Below are positions 51,941 to 59,498 of a stretch of 64,000 bases of DNA, one piece after another; positions within the stretch are counted from its first letter, which is position 1; each line of letters begins with the position of its first letter. A program made the translations under genes and the position numbers. The stretch comes from Desulfosudis oleivorans (GTDB lineage Bacteria > Desulfobacterota > Desulfobacteria > Desulfobacterales > SURF-7). The notes under the pieces were generated by a model. The model ran no database searches, was not told the DNA's origin, and saw only the letters and a program-made list of their open reading frames with translations. The stretch covers positions 186,001-250,000 of the forward strand of contig DYJC01000002.1 of assembly GCA_020723305.1 (NCBI GenBank), written 5' to 3'.

Positions 51941-52276
51941 ATCCCGGCCTTTCCCTATCAATAACTCTTTCATGTCTCCTTTTGTCTGAAAACTTAAATA
52001 CAGAAGATAAGGAGCTATAAACATGATCCCACCAAAGAAGGCGACCAGACTCAGCGCAAGCCCGACAGAAGAATAATCATTGCGCCATGCGACCCAGAGA
52101 CCGGAAAGTATCAAAAAACTCATGAAGTCCAGATTAAACTGTCCTGGCCAGGCCATTTCGACCATATCGCCGAAAAAAACCGGCAGCAGATTCCACCCAT
52201 GATTGGATATGGTGATGGTTGTGTAAACGACGATGTAGATACATATAATTGTCAAAAGCAGTCTGAATGCTTTCAT
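51932..52276 (-). CDS. small integral membrane protein
   Basis: A 114-residue protein with three or four hydrophobic helices. The first is a strong N-terminal helix, followed by a loop with the phrase NHGWNLLPVFFGDM and MAWPGQFNLDFMSFL. The family is not named in my memory. A GAGGAGAGAAAGAG Shine-Dalgarno region supports the start at 52276. The 3' end overlaps the SNF2 gene by 9 nt. The third copy of the 122-bp repeat lies upstream. Confidence 0.75.
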   Translation of the reverse strand: MKAFRLLLTIICIYIVVYTTITISNHGWNLLPVFFGDMVEMAWPGQFNLDFMSFLILSGLWVAWRNDYSSVGLALSLVAFFGGIMFIAPYLLYLSFQTKGDMKELLIGKGRDLK

Positions 52277-52331
52277 CTCTTTCTCTCCTCTCAAGTTGTC
52301 TTATTAGGTTTCATTGTTTTTAAATCAGCTC

Positions 52332-52453
52332 GAGCCAATTTCAAAAGTCTCTTGTTGTAGTTCCGGCGAAAACGAAAATCCAGTATTTTCGGCTCTTTTT
52401 TGAGCACTGACTTTCGCCGGTGTGACGCTTTATAATCGTTTTAAAATTGGCTC
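52332..52453 (-). repeat. 122-bp inverted-repeat element, copy 3
   Basis: The element reads GAGCCAATTTCAAAA at the plus-strand left end and TTTAAAATTGGCTC at the right (one mismatch). It is flanked by a 5-bp direct repeat AGCTC (52327-52331 and 52454-52458), a probable target duplication. Its 3' end on the plus strand supplies two bases of the thioesterase TGA stop. It has the same orientation as that gene. Confidence 0.88.
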
Positions 52454-52889
52454 AGCTCGAATAACCGATTTTTTCCGATAGTGGAATTTCACTTTTTACA
52501 AAAAGGCCATTTGCTCTTGCAATCTCATTTTCTTTTGAATCATACAGAACCGATTCAGCAATAAACTGAGAGCGATTCCGGTAAACAGCTTTTCCAATGG
52601 CTTTGACAATACCCTCCGAGACAGGACGGGTAAGATAGGTTGTGAAGCTGGTAGTTAAAACAAAAACATCTTCCACCAAAGAGTTGACTGCAAAAAAGGC
52701 CGCATTATCCAGTGCAAGAAAATATAATGCACCGTGCATGGCTCCTGCCGGATGGAAAAAATCCTCCCTTACAGGCAGTGTGATGATCGCTTCACCTTGT
52801 TTAACAGCAACTTTTGCACCGGTCAATTTCACGAACGGTGCCGAATGCATCATGTTTTCGAGTTTTCTATAATGCCCATGATCTCCCAT
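52452..52889 (-). CDS. hotdog-fold thioesterase (PaaI type)
   Basis: An acyl-CoA thioesterase of the hotdog fold. The HPAGAMHGALYFLALDNAAFFAV segment is the active-site helix of PaaI-like enzymes, with the HPAGAMHG turn at the catalytic position. About 145 residues. The ATG at 52889 is preferred to 52898 because GGAG lies 9 nt upstream. The gene follows the MarR gene on the same strand, and an operator sequence matching the marR palindrome lies between the two, so they are probably co-regulated. Confidence 0.85.
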   Translation of the reverse strand: MGDHGHYRKLENMMHSAPFVKLTGAKVAVKQGEAIITLPVREDFFHPAGAMHGALYFLALDNAAFFAVNSLVEDVFVLTTSFTTYLTRPVSEGIVKAIGKAVYRNRSQFIAESVLYDSKENEIARANGLFVKSEIPLSEKIGYSS

Positions 52890-52953
52890 TTTATTCATCT
52901 CCGAAGCGTTTTATCATCTACCATGTAAACACCAAAATGCTTTGATGCTTGTT

Positions 52954-52967
52954 ACTTGTATGCAAGC
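52954..52967 (-). promoter_or_regulatory. second MarR-type operator before the thioesterase gene
   Basis: ACTTGTATGCAAGC matches the palindrome upstream of marR (ACTTGTATACAAGT) in 12 of 14 positions and is itself nearly symmetrical. It lies about 60 bp before the thioesterase start. Confidence 0.6.
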
Positions 52968-52989
52968 AATACCGATAAATTTTTTTTAC

Positions 52990-53403
52990 TTACTGATTCC
53001 GAATCAAGCTGATTAGCCGCCTGAATTCTTTTTCATCCCCCTTCTTCAACTGTTTTAAAAAATCGGCGTTTGCTGTTTCCATTCGTGCCGCCACCTCCTT
53101 GCCGATTATTTTTCCTTTGTCGGTTAAAAAAATCCGGATGGAACGTCGGTCGTCCAGGTTGTCTTTTCTGGCAATGAGACCGGCGGTTTCAAGACGATCC
53201 AGGATTCCGGTCATGGTGGAACTGTCAAGCTCCGTTTTTTTGCCGAGTTCGATGGAAGTCACGCCGTCCTCATCATATAAAAAACGGATCACCATCGCTT
53301 GCGTAGCAGTAACATCTAAATCAGATACTCTTTGGCCCCAGGTTCTGGTTGCCAATTGACTGAGTTTGGCCAATTGAAAGAATATACAGTCGTCTGCTTT
53401 CAT
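52990..53403 (-). CDS. MarR-family transcriptional regulator
   Basis: A 137-residue winged-helix regulator. The recognition region is TSIELGKKTELDSSTMTGILDRLETAGLIARK and the wing DNLDDRRSIRIFLTDKG. The sequence resembles the other MarR in this window, in particular the SSTMTG recognition segment and DDRR wing, so the two regulators are related paralogues. It is the first gene of a unit with the thioesterase gene. Its promoter overlaps a perfect operator. Confidence 0.93.
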   Translation of the reverse strand: MKADDCIFFQLAKLSQLATRTWGQRVSDLDVTATQAMVIRFLYDEDGVTSIELGKKTELDSSTMTGILDRLETAGLIARKDNLDDRRSIRIFLTDKGKIIGKEVAARMETANADFLKQLKKGDEKEFRRLISLIRNQ

Positions 53404-53435
53404 CTTTATTTCACCCTAATACTTGTATTCAACTT

Positions 53436-53475
53436 ACTTGTATACAAGTATATATCCATCCATTTTTCCTGTCAA
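53436..53475 (-). promoter_or_regulatory. marR promoter with overlapping operator
   Basis: On the minus strand TTGACA (53475-53470) and TATACT (53452-53447) are separated by exactly 17 nt. The 14-bp perfect palindrome ACTTGTATACAAGT (53436-53449) overlaps the -10 and an extra half site ACTTGTA is at 53421-53427. This is a clear autorepression arrangement. Confidence 0.8.
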
Positions 53476-53504
53476 GGAAATTTTTGTTTGGCTCGCCTTT
53501 ATCC

Positions 53505-53523
53505 TTGACATGGTAGAACTACC
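53505..53523 (+). promoter_or_regulatory. candidate promoter/operator of the protease-MazG-nuclease operon
   Basis: TTGACA at 53505-53510 is followed immediately by the 12-bp inverted repeat GGTAG-AA-CTACC (53512-53523). No good -10 sits at 17 nt; CTATCC is the closest. The inverted repeat in the promoter region could bind a repressor. Confidence 0.35.
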
Positions 53524-53625
53524 TCCGCTATCCTTAAAATAATTTGAAAAATGTTTTATTCCACTGATAACAGGATGTTTTTTATATAATTTCTACACAA
53601 TAATCTTACTGAAGAACACTTACTC

Positions 53626-55578
53626 ATGATAATTGTCTCTGTTCCATTAAAAGATATCATCCTTGATCCCTCAAAAAAGATAGACATTTCTTTGTTACCG
53701 AAAGAAGATGCAATCTTATTGCTTAAAAACTATTACGGATTTCTCTCTTCCACTATAGAAGTTTCCATACAAAACGGGGTTGCGATCATTGAGCTGAAAG
53801 AACCGAAAAAGGAAAGAATAAACGATGCATTAATAACATACAGCAAGGGCGTCAAAGCAGCTCAGCAGGGAGACTATCATAAAGCTGTCAAACACTTCCT
53901 GAAGGTGATTGGCACAATCCCTCACCATGTAGATGCAAGAAGAAACCTCTCAATGGCTTATCTTGAATTGGGGAATTCGGATAAAGCACTGAAGCATCTC
54001 AAGGAGTGTATTCAACTGGACCCGAATAATGTATGGTCATATCTTCTGCTCGGAAATATTTATGCAAAATATGTTCATAATCAGGATATCGCTGAATTCT
54101 ATTTTGAAAAGGGGCTTTCAATCAGCCCTGATGATAATATTTTACTAAACAATTATGCGGCTTTGAAAATGGAGAAGAAACAGTTCAAGGAAGCGCAGAA
54201 TCTGTTTGAAAAAGCTCTTGAAATTGATCCATCATATCCAAATACATATTATGGGCTATCCCTGTTATTTCAGTCTACGGGAAATCCCGAACGTGCATTG
54301 GAATTTCTGAACAGACTATTTGATCAACCGAAATCTGACGATATCAGGAACACACAGGTTTATAAGCAGGCATGGGGTTTATTTATTGAAATCAATAAAG
54401 ATGTTGCTGAAAAAATTTGTGACAAACTCATAGAGTTTATTCTGTACCATAAAAAAGATGCTGAAGAGAGAACCGGTTTTCCTATAAAGGTTCTTGAAGA
54501 CAATTCTCTTGAATATGTTTCTGCAATAGCCCAGATGGCATGGAAGAATGACCACAAAGAACATATTATCAGATATCGCAAAAAAACACCCGCTGTTACC
54601 CCGCATCTTATTGCTCATGAAATTGAACATATCCTTCTTGAAAATGCAGCTAGAAAGCAAGAGCGAAACCGCTTTTTTATGACTTCTGCACAAACAAGAG
54701 AACATGCCATACGTTCTGTCAGTGATCATATCTATAAACTGCAGAAACAGGGTTTTGCAGAGGATAAAATATCAGAGGTGATGATTCAAATTACCGGCGG
54801 TCTCTGTAATCAGCTTTTCAACTGCCCGCTTGACATGGTGGTTGAATACAGCATTTTTCAAAAATATGATAAACTTCGTTCCAGCCAGATCATTTCACTT
54901 GACCAGTTATACAAAGAAGCCCTGTATGTTTTTACAAACAGTGAAATCAGAAAACTCACCCCCCCCCATGTATATAATTCAAATATATCAATGAATTGTG
55001 CTTCTGCGCTTTTTCTTGATTACTTGTTAAAAAATAAATCAGACTATGCTGCGCCCTATAAAACTTCAAAAGTTTTTCGGACCGGCACACAATTGTTCAA
55101 CATCTGGAAAAAGAAGATCGACCTGTTTGCCCCCGGTGACGAGTATGAAATGGTTGACGAGTATGCTCAGATTTTAAAATTGCAGGGCTGGTATAGCTGG
55201 AAGCATGACACAGTAAGATCGTCCCCTGATGCAAGCACATCTGTCGGTGAGTCAGGTTCAGAACAGATAAAAGAAAAAGAGCCCGCAGCTTTTTACTATT
55301 GTCTGGATGCTCTTCAACGATTTGCAGGTAAATCACGAGAGGAAATTTTCCAAGTTGTTTCAGAGATCGGTATGCTCGGAACAAAGGGTATAAATTATTC
55401 TGATCCTGATAAAAAATATTTCATAAACAGTATTCCACAGAAAGAATTTACCGGACTTCATCTTTTGTGCCTGATGTATACCGGTTTTAAGATTATTGAA
55501 CCCGATCTCGATACTGGACTTGATTTTGCTGATGCTTACAAGATGGCATTTGATGTTCACAATTTAAAAATACTTTGA
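53626..55578 (+). CDS. TPR protein with an HExxH zinc-metalloprotease motif
   Basis: A 650-residue protein. Residues 1-65 are a short unassigned beta-rich region. TPR units span about residues 66-230 (for example KGVKAAQQGDYHKAVKHFLKVI and KALEIDPSYPNTYYGLSLLFQ). The motif HEIEH is at residues 331-335 in LIAHEIEHILLEN, the arrangement of zinc-dependent proteases and of ImmA/IrrE-like peptidases. The C-terminal 300 residues are helical and unassigned. It is the first gene of a three-gene operon, 2 nt before the MazG gene. I infer a regulated protease that recognises a partner through TPRs; a catalytic third ligand is not identified. Confidence 0.72.
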   Translation: MIIVSVPLKDIILDPSKKIDISLLPKEDAILLLKNYYGFLSSTIEVSIQNGVAIIELKEPKKERINDALITYSKGVKAAQQGDYHKAVKHFLKVIGTIPHHVDARRNLSMAYLELGNSDKALKHLKECIQLDPNNVWSYLLLGNIYAKYVHNQDIAEFYFEKGLSISPDDNILLNNYAALKMEKKQFKEAQNLFEKALEIDPSYPNTYYGLSLLFQSTGNPERALEFLNRLFDQPKSDDIRNTQVYKQAWGLFIEINKDVAEKICDKLIEFILYHKKDAEERTGFPIKVLEDNSLEYVSAIAQMAWKNDHKEHIIRYRKKTPAVTPHLIAHEIEHILLENAARKQERNRFFMTSAQTREHAIRSVSDHIYKLQKQGFAEDKISEVMIQITGGLCNQLFNCPLDMVVEYSIFQKYDKLRSSQIISLDQLYKEALYVFTNSEIRKLTPPHVYNSNISMNCASALFLDYLLKNKSDYAAPYKTSKVFRTGTQLFNIWKKKIDLFAPGDEYEMVDEYAQILKLQGWYSWKHDTVRSSPDASTSVGESGSEQIKEKEPAAFYYCLDALQRFAGKSREEIFQVVSEIGMLGTKGINYSDPDKKYFINSIPQKEFTGLHLLCLMYTGFKIIEPDLDTGLDFADAYKMAFDVHNLKIL

Positions 55579-55580
55579 CT

Positions 55581-55919
55581 ATGAAAGAACTTATCCAGGA
55601 ACTAAGGAATTTTGCTGAGGAACGGGATTGGAATCAGTTCCACTCTCCCAAGAATCTATCCATAGCCCTTACTGTTGAAACAGCAGAATTGTTGGAAGAA
55701 TTCCAGTGGCTGACCGAAGAGCAGAGCCGAAAATTGGATCAGGATCGTCTCAATCGCATTAAAGATGAGATAGGCGACGTTATGATCTATCTGATTCTTC
55801 TGTCAGACCATCTTAGTATTGATCCAATATCTGCCGCTTTTGAGAAAATTGAAAAAAATCGGGAGAAGTATCCAGCTCAAAAGGTGCGGGGTACTGCCAA
55901 GAAATATACGGAGTTATGA
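55581..55919 (+). CDS. MazG-like nucleotide pyrophosphohydrolase
   Basis: A 112-residue all-alpha NTP pyrophosphohydrolase. The metal-binding residues are in TVETAELLEEFQW (E-x-x-E type) and in KDEIGDVMIYLILLSDHL (E-x-x-D). The C-terminal KYPAQKVRGTAKKYTEL is characteristic of the short RS21-C6/dCTPase-like MazG group. It is coupled to both neighbours: 2 nt after the TPR-protease stop and 1 nt before the next start. The substrate may be a nucleotide of the cell or a modified phage nucleotide. Confidence 0.9.
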   Translation: MKELIQELRNFAEERDWNQFHSPKNLSIALTVETAELLEEFQWLTEEQSRKLDQDRLNRIKDEIGDVMIYLILLSDHLSIDPISAAFEKIEKNREKYPAQKVRGTAKKYTEL

Positions 55920-55920
55920 G

Positions 55921-58380
55921 ATGCGGTTATACGCCGGAATGTCGAGCAATTTCATTCATGACACTGTCCACAATCAAATAGCTGGCAAGTTATCGGATGA
56001 ATTTATCCGATACTTTCGATACAAGCCAGCACCGAGCGAAGTGAATTCTTGGCGCAACTCCCTCCGGGCTGTATCGGATGTTTTTCAAGCAGCTCGTTTA
56101 AACGATCATGGCGTCATTCTTGAATTTCAACTCCCTTTGACCTCCAGGCGGCTTGATTGTCTCATCTGTGGGAAAAATGGTCAGGATAGGGACAATGCGG
56201 TCATTATCGAGCTGAAACAATGGGACAAGTGTGGAAGGGCCGCCAGTGATAACCTCGTTACCGCTTGGGTCGGTGGAGCAGAACGGGAGATTCTGCACCC
56301 TTCTGCTCAGGTCGGCCAGTACCATCAGTATCTTACTGATAACCATACCGCTTTCCATGAAGGCCCGGCGCCGGTTCAGCTAAAATCATGTGCTTACCTG
56401 CATAACTACTTCGCCGAAGAAGGCGACCCCCTTTTTGACGATTCTTTCACACCGCTTCTTGAACAGTATCCGTCATATACTGCAGACGATGTAACGCTGC
56501 TCAAGGATTTTCTCATAAGTAGACTCAGCGGTGGTTCAGGTCAGCCTGTGCTACATAAGATAGAGGAAAGTAAATACCGTCCAAGCAAAAAACTTATGGA
56601 GCATGTCAGCAATGTCATTCGTGGGAAAAAAGAATACGTTCTCCTGGACGAGCAATATTTGGTCTACAACAAGGTGCTTTCCTGCAGTAAAGATGGATTT
56701 CATGACCGCCGAAAGACGGTCATTATAGTTAAAGGCGGTCCAGGAACCGGGAAGTCAGTCATCGCTATCAATCTGATGAGTGACTTGCTCGCACAGGAGC
56801 TTAATGCCCATTACGCAACTGGCTCCAAGGCATTTACTGAGACGTTACGTAAGGTTATTGGCCAGCGGGGATCAGCCCATTTTAAGTATTTTAATAGTTA
56901 TGCGCAGGCACAATCAAATGAGATTGATATCATGGTTTGTGATGAAGCGCACCGTATCCGTAAAACGAGCAACAGCAGATTTACGCCTAAAGGACAAAAG
57001 AGCAACAAACCCCAGATTCAGGAAATACTTGATGCAGCCAAGGTAAGCGTTTTTTTCATAGATGACAAACAGGTGGTAAGGCCTGACGAAATAGGTTCGT
57101 CCGGATTTATCAGGAAGCAGGCAGAGAAGAACAACTGTCGTGTTTTCGAATATGAGATTGAGGCCCAGTTTCGCTGTGCCGGTTCCGACGGCTTTGTTAA
57201 CTGGATCAATAACACCCTTGATATTGAACGGACTGCAAATGTCATTTGGGAAGGTGATGAGTTATTCGAATTTAGGATATTCTCAACGCCGAAAGCACTC
57301 GACGCTGCTATAAGAGAAAAGGCAGGGAGTGGTTTCACCGCACGCATGACCGCTGGCTTTTGCTGGCCATGGTCTAATCCAAATAATGATGGAACACTTG
57401 TAGAAGATGTTCAGATTGGAGAATATAGAAGACCATGGAATGCCAAGCCTGATGCACGTCGTCTCGCAGCCGGGATACCAAAAGCGCCTTTGTGGGCGTA
57501 TGATTCGAATGGCATCGATCAGATCGGCTGTATTTACACTGCTCAGGGGTTCGAGTTTGATTATGTTGGTGTCATTGTCGGCAATGATCTGACTCGCAAC
57601 CCTGACGACCAAAAGTGGGAAGCCCATCAAACTAATTCATTTGACGGACCTGTGAAAAGGGCGCGGGAAAGATTCGTGGAGCTTGTAAAAAATACCTACC
57701 GAGTTCTGCTTTCCCGTGGAATGAAGGGCTGTTACGTTTACTTTACTGATAAGGACACCGAGCGATTTTTCAAGAGCCGAATGAATATTTTAACAGTATT
57801 GGAAGATTCTGCTGTTATGTCGAAAAGCCCATTATTACGGACAGAAGTGGCTATTGTGCCGTTTAGGCGGTTGACGCTCAGTGAAGCAATGCCTTTTAAG
57901 AACTGTGTACCTCTTTACGACCTGAAGGTTGCTGCGGGCCTATTCAGCGATGAGCAGCAAGTAAAAGCCCTGCTCCCTGAGAAGGATGGAGAAAACGTTT
58001 CGGACATTGATTGGATAGAGCTCCCCAATGCTTTTCGACCGCAGCGGGGACTTTTTGTTGCTAAGGTCGTCGGTGAATCGATGAATCGCCGGATACCGAA
58101 TGGGGCTTGGTGTCTCTTCAGGTTGAATCCTGAGGGTACCCGGCAGGGTAAAGTTGTACTTGCACAGCATCGGGAAATTGCTGATACCGATACAGGCGGA
58201 CACTATACCGTCAAGGTTTACGAGAGCGTAAAGGAGGAACTATCAGATGGAACATGGAGACATGCTTCCATCATTCTCCGGCCTGATACGACAGCATCAG
58301 GATACGAACCGATCATACTTAACGAGGAGCAGGGTGATGATTTGAAGGTGATTGCGGAACTGGTTGCGGTGCTATTTTAA
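55921..58380 (+). CDS. PD-(D/E)XK nuclease - DUF2075 helicase - S24 peptidase fusion
   Basis: An 819-residue three-module protein. The N-terminal nuclease-like module has E68, D79 and the E97-L-K99 motif (EFQLPLTSRRLDC...VIIELKQW), a PD-(D/E)XK pattern. The helicase has Walker A GGPGTGKS at 272-279 and DEAH at 341-344, as in DUF2075/Schlafen-type proteins, with an AQGFEFDYVGVI motif typical of SF1 motif V. The C-terminal 110 residues resemble the S24 (LexA/UmuD) catalytic domain: S720 in VVGESMNRRIPNGAW and K765 in YTVKVYE. Start at 55921 is set by a 1-nt gap to MazG. An autoproteolytic C-terminus on a nuclease-helicase is unusual. Confidence 0.8.
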   Translation: MRLYAGMSSNFIHDTVHNQIAGKLSDEFIRYFRYKPAPSEVNSWRNSLRAVSDVFQAARLNDHGVILEFQLPLTSRRLDCLICGKNGQDRDNAVIIELKQWDKCGRAASDNLVTAWVGGAEREILHPSAQVGQYHQYLTDNHTAFHEGPAPVQLKSCAYLHNYFAEEGDPLFDDSFTPLLEQYPSYTADDVTLLKDFLISRLSGGSGQPVLHKIEESKYRPSKKLMEHVSNVIRGKKEYVLLDEQYLVYNKVLSCSKDGFHDRRKTVIIVKGGPGTGKSVIAINLMSDLLAQELNAHYATGSKAFTETLRKVIGQRGSAHFKYFNSYAQAQSNEIDIMVCDEAHRIRKTSNSRFTPKGQKSNKPQIQEILDAAKVSVFFIDDKQVVRPDEIGSSGFIRKQAEKNNCRVFEYEIEAQFRCAGSDGFVNWINNTLDIERTANVIWEGDELFEFRIFSTPKALDAAIREKAGSGFTARMTAGFCWPWSNPNNDGTLVEDVQIGEYRRPWNAKPDARRLAAGIPKAPLWAYDSNGIDQIGCIYTAQGFEFDYVGVIVGNDLTRNPDDQKWEAHQTNSFDGPVKRARERFVELVKNTYRVLLSRGMKGCYVYFTDKDTERFFKSRMNILTVLEDSAVMSKSPLLRTEVAIVPFRRLTLSEAMPFKNCVPLYDLKVAAGLFSDEQQVKALLPEKDGENVSDIDWIELPNAFRPQRGLFVAKVVGESMNRRIPNGAWCLFRLNPEGTRQGKVVLAQHREIADTDTGGHYTVKVYESVKEELSDGTWRHASIILRPDTTASGYEPIILNEEQGDDLKVIAELVAVLF

Positions 58381-58468
58381 TTGTACTTATTGCATTTTTA
58401 TGACAGACTTGATTATAGGCCTTTTCAAATTGCATATTCAAATTTTTTTTGTAAAAACTCCGTTCAGC

Positions 58469-59389
58469 TCATTCTTTATGGTTACGGATATATTGCAACA
58501 GGCTTTCTTTGTTGATCATCCAGTTGCGTTTAAATTTAAAGGCCGGAATGGCTCCCCGCCTGGCCAAAACGTTCAAGTAATCTTTGGAGTAAGGTGATAA
58601 TTCAGCCGCCTTTGCAAGGGTGATAAAGCGGGTTTTTACCTCTGGAATTGCTTCCAGATACAGATTGATGGTACGCTCCAGCGCACGGCCAACAAAGAAG
58701 ATGAAATCATCCGGTTTCCCCCTGTGACCTTTATCAAGAGCGCCATAATAACGCATCCGATCATTTTTTAAAATAATCGCCGGGCAATAACCGTGTTTCA
58801 TCAGTATTAAATTCATCAACAGCCGTGATGTACGGCCGTTGCCATCAACAAATGGATGAATACCCACCAAATCCAAATGGGCCAGGGCCGCCTGTTCCAC
58901 CGGGTGTGTTTTGCTTCGGGCAAGCCTGGTTTCAGTAAATTTTTGCATGGCATCCGGAACATTCAGCGGATCCGGGGGGACATGGATAGCACCCGAAATC
59001 CTGACCTGAATATCCCGGTATCGACCGGCATGCCTGGAATCAATTCCTTTTAACACCAGACTGTGTATTTCACGGATATTTCGTTCGGTGATCCGGGTTT
59101 TGGAGGCGGCCAGATCCTCCACAAATGTAATTGCTTCCTTGTGGTTGATGACCTCCAGATGTTCTTTCAGGCTTTTATTGCCGATGGTCAGACCTTCTTC
59201 CAAAACGATCATGGTCTCTTTCAGGGTTAACGTGTTGCCTTCGATGGCATTGGAGTTGTATGTCCACTCAAGAATGAATTGTTTTTGCAGGCGGTTGACA
59301 ACTGCCGGTGGCAAGGGTCTGAACGAATCGATCAGCTTTTTTCCCTCATCAATTCGAAAAAACAGTTTTTTGATACGATCGGATTTCAT
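58469..59389 (-). CDS. Fic-family AMP-transferase with C-terminal DNA-binding domain
   Basis: A Fic-fold AMPylator of 306 residues. The catalytic loop is HPFVDGNGRTSRL. An inhibitory helix motif, SNAIEGN, at residues 46-52 classes it as a class II Fic, where a conserved glutamate blocks ATP binding until it is displaced. The last 55 residues look like a helix-turn-helix (ITLAKAAELSPYSKDYLNVLARRG). Upstream it has two tandem palindromes over its own promoter and start. So it is likely to bind its own operator and regulate itself. Confidence 0.93.
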   Translation of the reverse strand: MKSDRIKKLFFRIDEGKKLIDSFRPLPPAVVNRLQKQFILEWTYNSNAIEGNTLTLKETMIVLEEGLTIGNKSLKEHLEVINHKEAITFVEDLAASKTRITERNIREIHSLVLKGIDSRHAGRYRDIQVRISGAIHVPPDPLNVPDAMQKFTETRLARSKTHPVEQAALAHLDLVGIHPFVDGNGRTSRLLMNLILMKHGYCPAIILKNDRMRYYGALDKGHRGKPDDFIFFVGRALERTINLYLEAIPEVKTRFITLAKAAELSPYSKDYLNVLARRGAIPAFKFKRNWMINKESLLQYIRNHKE

Positions 59390-59470
59390 AAATAATTTTT
59401 TATCCGATCATAATGAAAATGTCAAAATAAAAAGGATCGGATAGCGATCATTTTTTATCTATCCGATCAT
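59377..59470 (-). promoter_or_regulatory. tandem operator palindromes of the fic gene
   Basis: Four copies of a 9-bp unit occur in alternating orientation: GATCGGAT(T) at 59377, TATCCGATC at 59401, GATCGGATA at 59435 and TATCCGATC at 59460. They form two imperfect palindromes with 24- and 25-bp centre spacing. The first overlaps the fic start codon. Two direct units continue as TATCCGATCAT. Confidence 0.7.
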
Positions 59471-59498
59471 GTTGTATTCAACAGATATACCGGAATCC

